From an uncultured Lactobacillus sp. (GTDB lineage Bacteria; Bacillota; Bacilli; Lactobacillales; Lactobacillaceae): a stretch of 41,500 nt of DNA. The position numbers and the translations under genes were made by a program. The notes beneath the pieces are model-generated. The model worked only from the letters and a program-made list of their open reading frames with translations, ran no database searches and was not told the origin of the DNA. The stretch spans positions 1 to 41,500 of the forward strand of contig CAKNLX010000009.1 of the NCBI GenBank assembly GCA_930989465.1, read 5' to 3'. Position 1 is the stretch's first letter. Each line of letters begins with the position of its first letter. Shown here piece after piece: positions 15,555 through 27,340 of the stretch.

Positions 15555-16475
15555 TTATCCACCAACATAAAATTCAATATGCTGTTGCAAATTGTTAAAT
15601 TCAACTGGACAATAACCACCGATCTCACCATCAAGATTAACTGGTAAGTCTTGCCCTTCACTTTTACCAATCAACTCGGCCTTCAGGCTACGCGTTTTGG
15701 TATAAATGATATTGGGATCATCAACATGTTTACCATTCAAAGCCAATGCCATCAACTTCATCATGCTAACAGGGTCAGAAGGCTTGACCACGATCAATTG
15801 GAATAATCCATCACTAAGCTGTGCATCAGGCATAACTTGCTCAAAACCACCAATTGAATTAGTCATTCCTAGTAGGAACATTGATAATTTTCCTTCATAA
15901 ACGCCATCATCATAAGTCAAACGCATCTCATTCTCAGTCAAGTGTGGCAACATTTCTGCCCCCTTGATTAAGTATGCGGCATAACCCAAAGCTGACTTAA
16001 CCTCAGATGGTACGCCATATGTTAACTCAGTTAAAGAACCGCTGGCAGCAATATTAACGAAATATTGAATTTGGTCACCAAAAACAGCTTTACCGATATC
16101 CATTTTACGAGTTTTATTCTTTAAGATTACTTTAGCAGCATCTGGAATATTATCACGTGGAATGGCTAATGCACGAGCATAATCATTAGTAGTCCCAGCA
16201 GGAATAATTGCCATTTTAGGCCTGTTTTCTAAAAAGGCAATCCCGTTAACTACTTCATTGATTGTACCGTCCCCACCAGCTGCTACGATTAAATCAAAGC
16301 CTTCCTTAGCAGCACGAGTAGCTTCATTGCGAGCACTATTTTCTTCAGGTGTAGTTCTAAAAGCACTAGCTTCGTAGCCTGCTTGTTCTAATACATCTAA
16401 AATATCGGCCACATTCTTTGGCATCTGTTCGTGACCTGATACAGGATTATAAATTAATCTTGCTTTTCTAGTCAT
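15555..16475 (-). CDS. dgkB: Diacylglycerol kinase, DgkB type
   Basis: A 306-residue soluble lipid kinase that phosphorylates diacylglycerol released during lipoteichoic acid synthesis, returning it to phosphatidic acid. The N-terminal ATP-binding half begins RLIYNPVSGHE, with the family's GGDGT loop in AAGGDGTINEVVNG and the IIPAGTTNDYARAL segment; the C-terminal beta-sandwich domain ends with NLDGEIGG. The length is normal. It is the last gene of the gat block, 25 bp after gatB, with an AGGTAG site. DgkB next to gatB is the usual arrangement in lactobacilli. Confidence 0.94.
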   Translation of the reverse strand: MTRKARLIYNPVSGHEQMPKNVADILDVLEQAGYEASAFRTTPEENSARNEATRAAKEGFDLIVAAGGDGTINEVVNGIAFLENRPKMAIIPAGTTNDYARALAIPRDNIPDAAKVILKNKTRKMDIGKAVFGDQIQYFVNIAASGSLTELTYGVPSEVKSALGYAAYLIKGAEMLPHLTENEMRLTYDDGVYEGKLSMFLLGMTNSIGGFEQVMPDAQLSDGLFQLIVVKPSDPVSMMKLMALALNGKHVDDPNIIYTKTRSLKAELIGKSEGQDLPVNLDGEIGGYCPVEFNNLQQHIEFYVGG

Positions 16476-16499
16476 AATTACTACCTAACGTTCTAAAAA

Positions 16500-17930
16500 T
16501 TAACGACTTTGCAATTCTTGGTTAAGTAACTTGTTAACCATCTTAGGGTTAGCCTTACCACGAGTTTGCTTCATGATTTGACCAACTAAGAAGCCGATTG
16601 CACGGTCCTTACCATTCTTAAAGTCCTCAACTGATTGTGGGTTATCGTCAACAACCTTCTTAACCATTGGAGCTAAGACTGAAGTATCCGACAATTGAAC
16701 CATACCGTTGTCTTCAACGTACTTCTTAGGATCAGTACCGTTAGCAATAGTTTCAGCAAAGACCTTCTTAGCAATCTTAGATGAAATAGTACCGTCCTTG
16801 ATTAACTTGATCATTTCTGCCAAGTGTTCAGGAGTTAACTTAATATCCTTCAATTCAATACGGTGATCATTCAAGTAACCATTAACTTGAGTGTTCATCC
16901 AGTTAGCTGCAAGAGTTGGATCTGCGCCAGCTGCAACAGCTTCATCAAAGAAGTCAGAACTTTCCTTAGTTTGAAGTAAAACGTTAGCGTCATATGGCTT
17001 CAAACCATATTTATTTACATAGTCATCGTAACGAGCAAATGGCCCCTTTGGTAATTCCTTAGCAATTTCATCGATCCATTCTTGTGAAATATGATCTGGT
17101 GCAATATCTGGTTCTGGGAAGTAACGGTAATCCGATGCGCCTTCCTTAACACGTTCCAAAACAGTCTTACCAGTTGCTTCGTCAAAACGACGAGTTGAAA
17201 GTTGAATATGACCACCAGCTAATAGAACTTGTTCTTGACGCTTTTCTTCGTAGGCAAGTGAACGACGTACGTGATCGAATGAGTTCAAGTTCTTCATTTC
17301 GACCTTAGTACCAAGTTCCTTTTGACCTGCTGGACGGATGGAAATGTTAGTATCAACACGCATTGAACCTTCTTCCATCTTAACGTCTGAAGCACCAGTA
17401 AACTGAACAATCTTACGTAACTTTTCAAGGTAAGCGTAAGCTTCTTCTGGATCTTCCATATCTGGTTCAGAAACAACTTCAAGAAGTGGCACACCCTGAC
17501 GGTTTAAGTCAACGTATGAATAACCGTTAGTTCCGTGAGTGTTCTTACCGGCATCTTCTTCAATGTGCATTTCGTGAATACCGATTCTCTTCTTCTTACC
17601 ACGAACTTCAACTTCGATGTAACCATCACGAGCAAGTGGTTGGAAGAACTGAGTAATCTGGTAAGCCTTAGGGTTATCAGGATAGAAGTAGTTCTTACGG
17701 TCGAAGTGAGTAGTTGGCAAAATGTGAGCGTGGGTTGCGATGGCAACCATGATTCCCAAACGGTAAACGTTCTTGTTAACCATTGGCAAGGTACCAGGCA
17801 TAGCCCAGTCAATTACATTAGTCTCCGTGTTTTGTTCAGCACCATATGTTACTGGTGAAGGAGAGAAAATCTTACTCTTTGTCTTTAATTCGAAGTGGAC
17901 TTCAAGTCCGATAGTCGATTTAAAATTCAT
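16500..17930 (-). CDS. gatB: Asp-tRNA(Asn)/Glu-tRNA(Gln) amidotransferase subunit B
   Basis: A 476-residue subunit of GatCAB that binds the mischarged tRNA and, with ATP, phosphorylates the misacylated residue before amidation. The N-terminus ([20 protein letters not shown]) is the family signature; the phosphotransfer core has GTLPMVNK, then [18 protein letters not shown] and the zinc/metal region; the C-terminal YqeY-like tail domain ends [12 protein letters not shown] and binds the tRNA elbow. The GGAGG site lies within the last codons of gatA, giving tight coupling. Confidence 0.98.
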   Translation of the reverse strand: MNFKSTIGLEVHFELKTKSKIFSPSPVTYGAEQNTETNVIDWAMPGTLPMVNKNVYRLGIMVAIATHAHILPTTHFDRKNYFYPDNPKAYQITQFFQPLARDGYIEVEVRGKKKRIGIHEMHIEEDAGKNTHGTNGYSYVDLNRQGVPLLEVVSEPDMEDPEEAYAYLEKLRKIVQFTGASDVKMEEGSMRVDTNISIRPAGQKELGTKVEMKNLNSFDHVRRSLAYEEKRQEQVLLAGGHIQLSTRRFDEATGKTVLERVKEGASDYRYFPEPDIAPDHISQEWIDEIAKELPKGPFARYDDYVNKYGLKPYDANVLLQTKESSDFFDEAVAAGADPTLAANWMNTQVNGYLNDHRIELKDIKLTPEHLAEMIKLIKDGTISSKIAKKVFAETIANGTDPKKYVEDNGMVQLSDTSVLAPMVKKVVDDNPQSVEDFKNGKDRAIGFLVGQIMKQTRGKANPKMVNKLLNQELQSR

Positions 17931-17934
17931 TCAA

Positions 17935-19374
17935 TTAATCCTCCATTCCAGTTGGTGTTTTTTCATAAAACTTATTTGTGCGTTCAATAAAGTCAGCAGT
18001 CTTGAAGACATTACCTTCATCAAAACGCTTAGCCATAACTTGTAAGCCGACAGGCATACCATCAACTAAACCAGCTGGAACACTAGCTGCAGGAATACCT
18101 GCTAAGTTGGCAGAAATAGTTAAAATATCATTGTTGTACATCTTAATTGGGTCTGAAACTTCTTCGCCAATACCAAATGCTGGCTCAGTAGTAGTTGGTC
18201 CAACAATTACATCATTTTCTGCAAAGATCTTGTCAAAGTCATCACAGATCAAGGTTCTAACCTTAGCAGCTTGTCTAAAGAAACGGTCATATGAACCAGC
18301 TGAAAGGGCAAATGAACCAAGCATAATTCTACGCTTAACTTCAGCACCAAAGCCTTCAGAACGTGATTTAACGTAAACATCAAGTAAGTTCTTAGTGTCC
18401 TTAGCACGGTAGCCGTAACGAATACCATCGTATCTTTGCAAGTTTGAAGAAGCTTCACTTGAAGCAATGATGTAGTAGTCAGGAACAACGTATTTAGTAT
18501 GTGGCAATGAAACCTCATTGATCACTGCACCAGCATCCTTCAAAGCATCGATTTGCTTTTGAATAACTTCACGCATCTTACCGTCAACTGCTTCCATGTA
18601 TTCCTTAGGAACAGCTACACGGAGACCCTTAACATCTTGACCGATAAACTTGGTAAAGTCAGGTACTTCACGGGTTGAAACAGTTGAGTCATGCTCATCT
18701 GCACCAGCAATTACGTTTAATACTTCAGCTGAATCCTTAACGCGCTTAGTCATTACACCAATTTGATCAAGTGAAGAACCAAATGCGATAAGACCCCAAC
18801 GTGATACACGACCGTAAGTTGGCTTAATACCAAAAATACCGTTAAATGCGGCTGGTTGACGAATTGAACCACCAGTATCTGAACCAAGTGCTGCTACAAC
18901 TTGACCACTAGCAACTGCAGCTGCTGAACCACCAGATGAACCACCAGGAACTTTATCTAAATTCCATGGGTTGTGAGTAGCACCATAATATGAGTGTTCA
19001 GTTGATGAACCCATGGCAAATTCATCCATGTTGGTCTTACCTACAAAGGTTACGCCAGCCTTCTTAAGCTTAGAAATAACTGTTGCATCATACATTGGCA
19101 TGTAGTTGTACAAAATGTGACTAGCAGCAGTTGTCTTAATCCCGTTAGTGATGATGTTATCCTTAATTGCGATTGGAATACCTGCTAACTTACTCTTGGA
19201 GTAGTCAAGGTTATCTGCAGGCTTAGCATCATCTAAAACAGTGATCCAAGCATTTAACTTCTTATCTGTATCCTTAATGTTTGCCACAGTGTCTTTAGCT
19301 AACTTATCTGCTGACAAGTCACCGCTGGCAAGCTTTTTGTTTAATGAATCAATATTTTCGTTTAAGTAATTCAT
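17935..19374 (-). CDS. gatA: Asp-tRNA(Asn)/Glu-tRNA(Gln) amidotransferase subunit A
   Basis: A 479-residue amidase-signature enzyme that releases ammonia from glutamine for tRNA amidation. The catalytic Ser-cisSer-Lys triad is visible: the Lys in IPIAIKDNI, the cis-Ser in [15 protein letters not shown] and the nucleophile in [16 protein letters not shown]. Length is normal. The start codon overlaps the gatC stop codon, and gatB follows four bases downstream, so the three subunits are co-translated in a 1:1:1 operon. Confidence 0.98.
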   Translation of the reverse strand: MNYLNENIDSLNKKLASGDLSADKLAKDTVANIKDTDKKLNAWITVLDDAKPADNLDYSKSKLAGIPIAIKDNIITNGIKTTAASHILYNYMPMYDATVISKLKKAGVTFVGKTNMDEFAMGSSTEHSYYGATHNPWNLDKVPGGSSGGSAAAVASGQVVAALGSDTGGSIRQPAAFNGIFGIKPTYGRVSRWGLIAFGSSLDQIGVMTKRVKDSAEVLNVIAGADEHDSTVSTREVPDFTKFIGQDVKGLRVAVPKEYMEAVDGKMREVIQKQIDALKDAGAVINEVSLPHTKYVVPDYYIIASSEASSNLQRYDGIRYGYRAKDTKNLLDVYVKSRSEGFGAEVKRRIMLGSFALSAGSYDRFFRQAAKVRTLICDDFDKIFAENDVIVGPTTTEPAFGIGEEVSDPIKMYNNDILTISANLAGIPAASVPAGLVDGMPVGLQVMAKRFDEGNVFKTADFIERTNKFYEKTPTGMED

Positions 19375-19682
19375 TACTCGTCCTCATCCTTATTAATAAT
19401 TACAGGAACCTTAATGTAGCCGTTAGCCTTTTCAGGAACATTAGCCATTAATGTTTCTCTGTTTTGTCCTTGCCAGTGTTCAGGTTTATCTTCTCTAAAT
19501 ACAGTATCACGATCAACAACTTGAACAGTTTCTTCAACGCCTTCAGTATCAACTTCACTAAGTTGATCTGCCATGTTGATAATTGATCCCATTTGATCTG
19601 TAAATTTATCTAATTCCTCTTCATTAAACGCAAGTCGCGAAAGAGTCGCAACGTGTTTAATGGTATCTTTTGTGATTTCCAC
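19374..19682 (-). CDS. gatC: Asp-tRNA(Asn)/Glu-tRNA(Gln) amidotransferase subunit C
   Basis: A 102-residue protein that wraps around GatA and stabilises the GatAB complex. The family pattern is clear: [20 protein letters not shown], then [18 protein letters not shown] and the charged FREDKPEHW segment. The start is a GTG at 19682 with AGGAGG at seven bases. That ribosome binding site overlaps the stop codon region of camS, so the operon continues from camS. Confidence 0.96.
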   Translation of the reverse strand: MEITKDTIKHVATLSRLAFNEEELDKFTDQMGSIINMADQLSEVDTEGVEETVQVVDRDTVFREDKPEHWQGQNRETLMANVPEKANGYIKVPVIINKDEDE

Positions 19683-19693
19683 GCAAATACCTC

Positions 19694-20842
19694 CTATTCG
19701 CCGCCATAAACATGGACTTGATAATCACTATCGCCGGTTTCTTTTGCAACTAAAGCTTGTACATCATCTACTGAACCAATTTTGATTTCAATTGGGATAT
19801 TGCCAGACAAGTACTTTTTAGCTGACGACAAAACCAAACGGGTAAAACTTTGAATTTGTTCATAGCCATAAAATTGCGTTGTTACGGAAATGTTTTCTTG
19901 TGAAAGCTTACCGTTTGTATAACGCAAAGTTGCCGTTACCCCACTAATATTAGGGAAGTAGTTTTGAATAGCCGTCTTGAAATCATTGAAGTGCGATGCA
20001 TCATCACTGTTAATTGCTTTTTCACTACCAGTTGTCGGTAAAACTTGCATTTTTTCCGACATGGATTTCCATTTAGATATTTTACTACTATTAGCGGCCG
20101 CTGTCCCGTAAGCGAAGTAAGTTCCACCAACTAATGAATCTTTTCCAGTCTTGGAGAATAAACCAATCGTAATCGGAATATTCTTTAAAGCTTTCTTCTT
20201 ACGCAAGCGAGCAACAATTTCATTAGCTATTTTTTCACCTTGAGCTTTTTGCTCAGCACGTGAAATAGTAGTTTGAAATTCTGCACCGTTACGCTTTTTC
20301 TGATAATAATCAACCGAATTCATGGCTAAGCCCAAGCTCATACCACCTAAATTATACTTGGAACCAGATCCAGTCAAATAATCTTGTTCGATAATTTCTT
20401 CCAAATAAATTGGATTACGCGTATCGGTTCCGGTCTTACCATTATTTACTGGGTTTAAACCATCAGGATTTGATTTGGATTTACGCATTAACCAATCAGT
20501 TACAGTTGAGGTATCCAAATATTGTCCTTCTTGGAAGACGTATTGATTAGGCGAAAATTGATTCTTAGAAATTTGAATCAGCCCTCGCTCTAATTCACGC
20601 GTATCAACAGAATTATCATTATCAGTAGCTGTTAATCCTGCAATCGGACTAATATTATAGCGACCATTTTTCATTAAAACGGTATAGCCATTCGTTCCCG
20701 TGTTAGTAGTTTGATAGCTTTTTTTCTTAGTGGTTGAAGTGGTTGTCGCATTATTTGCTAAACTAGAATCCTTCAACTTACCACAACCACTTAGAGTAAG
20801 CGCGATTCCAGCTAAAGCCATTACTTGCAAATATTTTTTCAC
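19694..20842 (-). CDS. camS: CamS-family lipoprotein
   Basis: A 382-residue lipoprotein of the CamS (sex pheromone cAM373 precursor) family; the lactobacillus homologues have no proven function. A short signal peptide ends in the lipobox LTLSGC (Cys at residue 20), followed by a serine/threonine-rich linker and the globular CamS domain, with the repeated ITIGLF / [16 protein letters not shown] type strands. The start is GTG with AAAGGA about nine bases upstream. It lies between ligA and gatC, its usual position in Bacilli. Confidence 0.93.
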   Translation of the reverse strand: MKKYLQVMALAGIALTLSGCGKLKDSSLANNATTTSTTKKKSYQTTNTGTNGYTVLMKNGRYNISPIAGLTATDNDNSVDTRELERGLIQISKNQFSPNQYVFQEGQYLDTSTVTDWLMRKSKSNPDGLNPVNNGKTGTDTRNPIYLEEIIEQDYLTGSGSKYNLGGMSLGLAMNSVDYYQKKRNGAEFQTTISRAEQKAQGEKIANEIVARLRKKKALKNIPITIGLFSKTGKDSLVGGTYFAYGTAAANSSKISKWKSMSEKMQVLPTTGSEKAINSDDASHFNDFKTAIQNYFPNISGVTATLRYTNGKLSQENISVTTQFYGYEQIQSFTRLVLSSAKKYLSGNIPIEIKIGSVDDVQALVAKETGDSDYQVHVYGGE

Positions 20843-20854
20843 AATAATTGTCCT

Positions 20855-22891
<2,037 letters not shown>

Positions 22892-22895
22892 TTAA

Positions 22896-25142
22896 TTATA
22901 CCTTCTTAATTGGCGCAAAGGCAGCCAAAAGCCGTTTGATTCCTTTACCAGGGAAAGCAATATCCAGCTCCATATCTTCACCAGTGCCATTAACTTTAGT
23001 TACAACACCATGTCCCCAAGCTTTATGCTCGACTTGGTCGCCTACATTCCAGCCCTTCTTTTCAGCACCGATAGCGCCTGAAGCTTTCTTAGCAATATAA
23101 ACTTCAGCGCGAGCTCGTTCGGCTTTGCGAGCAAATGGTGCCGTCTGCTTCTCAAAGCTAGATTGGATAAAGCTGCTTTGTAATTTTTCATTTTCTTCTT
23201 TGTGCAGATCCTGTTCATCAATTTCGTCCAAGAATCTTGAAGGCGGATTATTTTGCATTCTGCCATACATCATCCGTGAGTAAGCATTAGTTAAAAACAG
23301 TTCTTGCTTAGCCCGAGTAATTCCCACGTAAGCTAGGCGCCGCTCTTCTTCTAATTCATTGTCATCCATCATTGCACGTTGCAACGGGAAAAGCCCATCT
23401 TCCATGCCAATTAAGAAAACCACTGGGAATTCTAGTCCCTTAGCTGCATGTAAAGTCATTAAAGCTACTTGATTGTCATCTTCATCAAGATCATCTTGAT
23501 CGCTAAGTAGAGATACTTCAGCCAAGAAGTCGCTTAATGGATTAGACTCATCTTCTTCGGGCTCATAATGATCATCAAAACGCTTAGTAACTGACAAGAA
23601 TTCATCCAAGTTTTCTAAACGCGTTTCTGATTCAATTGTATTTTCAGCTCGCAAGGCATCGGTATAATCAAAATCAGTTAAGATTTTTTCAGTTAAACCA
23701 GTTACTGTACCATTTTGAGCATAAGTAATTGCATCACGTAATTTAGTACCAAAATCGCTTAATTTCTTGGCTGCTCTAGTATTAATTGAACTTTCAGCCA
23801 CATGTCCCATCGCATCTAAAATGTTGTAGTGATTTTCATCCGCAAATGTTATCAACTTATCCACAGTAGCGGCACCGATTCCCCGCTTTGGAGTATTAAT
23901 AATTCGGTTCATACTCATCGTATCAGCTGGATTAGCAACTAACTTCAAGTAAGCCATCACATCTTTAATTTCTTTGCGGTCATAGAATTTATGTCCACCA
24001 ACGATTTGATAAGGAATATTGCTTTTAACGAAAGCTTCTTCGACTGTTCTAGACTGAGCATTAGTCCGATAAAGAATTGCGAAATCTTTATAAGCCCGTT
24101 TTTTATCTTTAACTTCTTCTTGGATCTTTGAAATGATGTAGTGAGCTTCATCATCACCGCTTTGGGCTTGATAGTAGGTTACCTTTTGCCCATCACCTTG
24201 ATCAGTCCACAAGTTCTTAGCCTTCCGGTTCTGATTATTTTTGATGACCGAGTTAGCTGCGGACAAAATGTGACCAGTAGACCGGTAATTTTGTTCTAGC
24301 TTCACAGTCTTAACATCATATTTCTTGTAATCCTGCTCAAAATTCATGATGTTTTCCATATTAGCACCGCGCCAGCCATAGATTGACTGATCGGCATCCC
24401 CAACTACACAAATATTCTTGTATTGTGCAGCCAAAGCATGACAGAGTTCATATTGAGCCTGGTTAGTATCCTGATACTCGTCAACTAAAAGATAACGGAA
24501 CTTGTTTTGATAATAGTGCAAAACTTCGCTATCTTTTTTAAACAAAACTAGGGTCTGCATAATCAAATCATCAAAGTCCATAATTTGATCACGGCGCAAT
24601 CTACGTTGATATTCTTCATACACCTTAGCCGCCATCTTCTCAAATGGTGACGATGCACTCTGCATAAAAGCTTCAGGATCCAGCAAGTCATTCTTGCCAT
24701 TAGAAATTGCGGCTAAAATACCGCGTGGATCATACATCTTAGGATTGATATTCAGGTCTTTTTCAATATGCTTAACCAAAGTTAATTGCTCGGCCGAATC
24801 AGCAATTGAAAAATTATGACCATAACCAATCTTATCTGCATCCCGACGCAAGATCCGCACACATAAAGCGTGGAAAGTCGACATCCAAATGTCGTTAGCT
24901 GCTGGCCCCAGCAACTTTTGCTCACGCTCACGCATTTCACTAGCCGCCTTATTGGTGAAGGTAATGGCTAAAATATTCCAAGGTGCAACATGATTTTCTT
25001 CAACTAAGTAGGCAATTCGTCTCGTTAAAACAGAAGTCTTACCTGAACCCGCACCAGCAACGACTAATAAAGGTCCTTCAGTGGTTTCTACCGCTTCTTT
25101 TTGTTGCGGATTTAGACCAGCTAAGATAGATTTTTCGCTCAT
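22896..25142 (-). CDS. pcrA: ATP-dependent DNA helicase PcrA
   Basis: A 748-residue superfamily 1A 3'-5' helicase for repair and plasmid rolling-circle replication. The Walker A motif is VVAGAGSGKTSVLTRRI, motif II is the LVDEYQDTNQAQ segment, followed by DADQSIYGWRGA (motif III), QNYRST (motif IV) and TLHAAKGLEFPVVFLIG (motif V region) with TRAKQELFL (motif VI). A C-terminal RNA polymerase-binding-type tail (VGDQVEHKAWGHGVV) is intact. The ATG at 25142 has AGGGGA in front. It is the first gene of pcrA-ligA-camS-gatCAB-dgkB. Confidence 0.98.
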   Translation of the reverse strand: MSEKSILAGLNPQQKEAVETTEGPLLVVAGAGSGKTSVLTRRIAYLVEENHVAPWNILAITFTNKAASEMREREQKLLGPAANDIWMSTFHALCVRILRRDADKIGYGHNFSIADSAEQLTLVKHIEKDLNINPKMYDPRGILAAISNGKNDLLDPEAFMQSASSPFEKMAAKVYEEYQRRLRRDQIMDFDDLIMQTLVLFKKDSEVLHYYQNKFRYLLVDEYQDTNQAQYELCHALAAQYKNICVVGDADQSIYGWRGANMENIMNFEQDYKKYDVKTVKLEQNYRSTGHILSAANSVIKNNQNRKAKNLWTDQGDGQKVTYYQAQSGDDEAHYIISKIQEEVKDKKRAYKDFAILYRTNAQSRTVEEAFVKSNIPYQIVGGHKFYDRKEIKDVMAYLKLVANPADTMSMNRIINTPKRGIGAATVDKLITFADENHYNILDAMGHVAESSINTRAAKKLSDFGTKLRDAITYAQNGTVTGLTEKILTDFDYTDALRAENTIESETRLENLDEFLSVTKRFDDHYEPEEDESNPLSDFLAEVSLLSDQDDLDEDDNQVALMTLHAAKGLEFPVVFLIGMEDGLFPLQRAMMDDNELEEERRLAYVGITRAKQELFLTNAYSRMMYGRMQNNPPSRFLDEIDEQDLHKEENEKLQSSFIQSSFEKQTAPFARKAERARAEVYIAKKASGAIGAEKKGWNVGDQVEHKAWGHGVVTKVNGTGEDMELDIAFPGKGIKRLLAAFAPIKKV

Positions 25143-25187
25143 TATTTTCCCCTTCACTAAAAATTATTTCATTAATGCAACTTGAAT

Positions 25188-25196
25188 ATTATACCA
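25188..25196 (-). promoter_or_regulatory. Extended -10 promoter of the pcrA operon
   Basis: On the minus strand TGGTATAAT forms an extended -10 (TATAAT at 25188-25193) immediately after the T run of the preceding terminator. No good -35 is present, as is usual for extended -10 promoters. Confidence 0.65.
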
Positions 25197-25198
25197 AA

Positions 25199-25223
25199 AA
25201 AGCAGCGACTAATTCGCTGCTTT
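25199..25223 (-). terminator. Terminator of the GH73 glucosaminidase gene
   Basis: AAAGCAGCGA (25199-25208) pairs perfectly with TCGCTGCTTT (25214-25223), with a T run on the minus strand. Confidence 0.9.
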
Positions 25224-25227
25224 AGAT

Positions 25228-25875
25228 TTACTTATCATATTTTTCAAGATCAAACTGTTCAATCAAATTAATCAGCTTATCGGCATAGTCCGGATCAGTC
25301 GCATAGCCGTCGGTAACCAAAGCTTTAGCTTGTGTCTTATAATCTTTGGATGCTAGAACATGCTTATACTGATCGTGGTTCCACGTTGTCCCATTCTGGA
25401 ATAATCTAGCGTGAGCCCGAATAGAAGCCTCATATGAGTCATATATTTGGAAACGCGCCTTCACGGTAACCCACTTATTCTTTACATATTCCTTAGTTGT
25501 CATCACTGCCGAAGTGTTCGGGTTGGATCCTTTAACACCAAAAAGATTGTTGTATTTTTGCGACAAATCACTTTGTCCATAATTACTTTCTAGGCAGGCT
25601 TGAGCAATCGTGATGCTTGGCAATAAGTCATACGACTTGTCCACTTCGCGCGCAATCGGACCAATTTTTTTGATAAAGTCTTTTTTCTGTTTTAATAGTT
25701 TTGCTGCTTCCTGTTCTTTTTGCAGCTGTGCTTGTCGAATCTGCTCTGATTGAATCGCGTAACGCCTATAATATCTAAAGCCGACAAAAGTAACCATCAG
25801 AATAAATAGAATTACGAATACACGCACAACGGTTTTGACACTTTTTGGTACTCTTGATTTACGTTTTCTTGCCAT
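25228..25875 (-). CDS. Membrane-anchored N-acetylglucosaminidase (GH73)
   Basis: A 215-residue cell wall hydrolase. The basic N-terminus and one hydrophobic segment (residues about 15-33, VKTVVRVFVILFILMVTFVGF) form a signal anchor; then a short coiled linker and the mannosyl-glycoprotein endo-beta-N-acetylglucosaminidase-like domain. The general acid is the Glu in AQACLESNYGQSDLS, followed by the family's NNLFGVKGSN and the repeat-like YDSYEASIRAHARLF. It has no LysM or SH3 repeats, so it is a short housekeeping autolysin. Monocistronic, with its own ribosome binding site (AAAGGGA) and a terminator. Confidence 0.92.
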   Translation of the reverse strand: MARKRKSRVPKSVKTVVRVFVILFILMVTFVGFRYYRRYAIQSEQIRQAQLQKEQEAAKLLKQKKDFIKKIGPIAREVDKSYDLLPSITIAQACLESNYGQSDLSQKYNNLFGVKGSNPNTSAVMTTKEYVKNKWVTVKARFQIYDSYEASIRAHARLFQNGTTWNHDQYKHVLASKDYKTQAKALVTDGYATDPDYADKLINLIEQFDLEKYDK

Positions 25876-25933
25876 AGTTTTATTCCCTTTAATTACTAAT
25901 TAAAGTATAACCGATTTTTGAGTAAAAAAAAGA

Positions 25934-25950
25934 AGTCGCTCACTGCGACT
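25934..25950 (-). terminator. Terminator of tRNA-Leu
   Basis: AGTCGC (25934-25939) pairs with GCGACT (25945-25950) and is followed on the minus strand by a run of T residues. Confidence 0.75.
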
Positions 25951-25960
25951 CCTCAATCAG

Positions 25961-26045
25961 TGCGGGCGAGAAGACTCGAACTTCCACGATCTAAAGCGAT
26001 CACAAGATCCTTAGTCTTGCGCGTCTGCCATTCCGCCACGCCCGC
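25961..26045 (-). tRNA. tRNA-Leu(AAG)
   Basis: An 85-nt class II tRNA with acceptor GCGGGCG/CGCCCGC and discriminator A. The anticodon stem CAAGA/TCTTG holds loop CTAAGGA, giving anticodon AAG. A long variable arm and the T arm AAGTTCGAGTCTT are present. Confidence 0.94.
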
Positions 26046-26121
26046 GGCACATCAACTATAATAGCCTAAATACAGTTGAGATGCAAGAAAAAATATAAAT
26101 TATTTTAAATTTCTGATCATT

Positions 26122-26580
26122 TTACGCAAAAGTTTGCGCTAAACGCAGGTGTCCCCTACATTTACCACAACGATACTTTTGTGTATTAATCCTGCGCATT
26201 CTTGGGTATCTCAACCCACAGTTTTCACAAAGATATAGGTAACGATATTTTTTCTTTTTACGTAAGCCAATATCAGGTGCATAACGACTGCCTCCAACTT
26301 TTTTCAGCAAGATTTTAAAATTGCGATCACGGTGTCGGTAACCCAAGCTCAATAAATGCAAATGATAGTGGGTTAATTCATGCTTAATGATTCCTACTAG
26401 ATAATCATGATATTGTGGTACTAAAAAATGCGCGTTGATTTCAAGATGGTGATCATCCAAATGATAACGCCCACCTGTTGTGGTCATTCGCCGATTAATT
26501 TTTACACGGTGCTTAAAAGGGCGATCAAAATATTTTAACGAAATTTCTTCAACTAAATTTTGTAATTCATTCTCATTCAT
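26122..26580 (-). CDS. SprT-like zinc metalloprotein
   Basis: A 152-residue protein of the SprT family. The active-site HExxH is in IIKHELTHYHLHLLSLGYRH, preceded by YHLDDHHLEINAHFL. A C-terminal zinc ribbon has two CxxC pairs (CENCGLRYPRMRR and CGKCRGHL). In eukaryotes SPRTN removes DNA-protein crosslinks; the role of this short bacterial form (YdcK in Bacillus) is unknown. It stands alone with no obvious operon partner and only a weak ribosome binding site. Confidence 0.9.
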   Translation of the reverse strand: MNENELQNLVEEISLKYFDRPFKHRVKINRRMTTTGGRYHLDDHHLEINAHFLVPQYHDYLVGIIKHELTHYHLHLLSLGYRHRDRNFKILLKKVGGSRYAPDIGLRKKKKYRYLYLCENCGLRYPRMRRINTQKYRCGKCRGHLRLAQTFA

Positions 26581-26603
26581 GGATAAAATTTTATTCCAAA
26601 AAT

Positions 26604-26636
26604 AAAAATCAGCAAGAATTTAATCTCGCTGATTTT
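26604..26636 (-). terminator. Terminator of the surface-polymer cassette
   Basis: AAAATCAGC (26604... 26613) pairs with GCTGATTTT (26628-26636), with a T-rich run on the minus strand, just after the GT32 stop codon. Confidence 0.8.
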
Positions 26637-26639
26637 TTG

Positions 26640-27338
26640 CTACCTAAATATCTTGGCATACATCCCCGCCTGCTTAGGCGTACTAATGTGTCGTTTCAAG
26701 AAAGTTACTAAGTCATGTTTGAATGACTTTTTACCATCCATCCAGGTTCCAGTGAATAAGTGAATCGATTTGGAGTCCTTAGAAGGATTACACAGAACTC
26801 CATCTGAATAGACATGAATGCCATCTTTTAACACTTGCTCCTGATTACCTAGCTTTAAGCCATACTTATTTACCAGCATTTCAGTAACGGAAATACTATT
26901 TACTCCCGCCATCTGATTCTTAGTGTCATATTCAAAATCACGATCTTGATAATAATCCAAAATATCCTGCATAAATGGGTGGCCTTTTTCTGCACCAAAA
27001 ATTGCAGCTGACAGATAATCATGGTTTTCAAAACCAATAAAGACAGAATCATTCAAAAGACTATCTAACTTATCCACGACTCTAACATCAGTATCTAAAT
27101 ATATCCCACCTTGTTCATAAATAGCCCGTGCTCGAACATAGTCTGACACGAAGGCCCATTTTTTTGCAGCATAAGCTTGTTCAATATAACGGTTCTCATG
27201 CATATCAAAATTATCTTCATTCCACTCAATAATTTGATAATCAGGCAATTTTTTCTTCCAGGTTGCAATACATTCTTCAATTATCGGGGATTTAGGATTG
27301 TGTCCTACCCAAACATAATGAATTTTTTTAGGAATCAT
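26640..27338 (-). CDS. GT32-type glycosyltransferase
   Basis: A 232-residue soluble glycosyltransferase of the sugar-binding DXD (GT32, OCH1-like) family found in capsule and teichoic acid clusters. It begins IPKKIHYVWVGHNPKSP, and the nucleotide-sugar site is SDYVRARAIYEQGGIYLDTDVRV, where DTD is the metal-binding DXD. It probably transfers one sugar onto the polymer made by the two genes upstream. It starts just after the flippase stop codon, and the flippase's last codons provide its ribosome binding site. The sugar donor cannot be inferred. Confidence 0.92.
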   Translation of the reverse strand: MIPKKIHYVWVGHNPKSPIIEECIATWKKKLPDYQIIEWNEDNFDMHENRYIEQAYAAKKWAFVSDYVRARAIYEQGGIYLDTDVRVVDKLDSLLNDSVFIGFENHDYLSAAIFGAEKGHPFMQDILDYYQDRDFEYDTKNQMAGVNSISVTEMLVNKYGLKLGNQEQVLKDGIHVYSDGVLCNPSKDSKSIHLFTGTWMDGKKSFKHDLVTFLKRHISTPKQAGMYAKIFR

Positions 27339-27340
27339 TT

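Noticed and set aside
17015-18518. Multiple open frames inside gatA and gatB in other frames
   Set aside because: They are shadow frames of well conserved housekeeping genes with no start signals.
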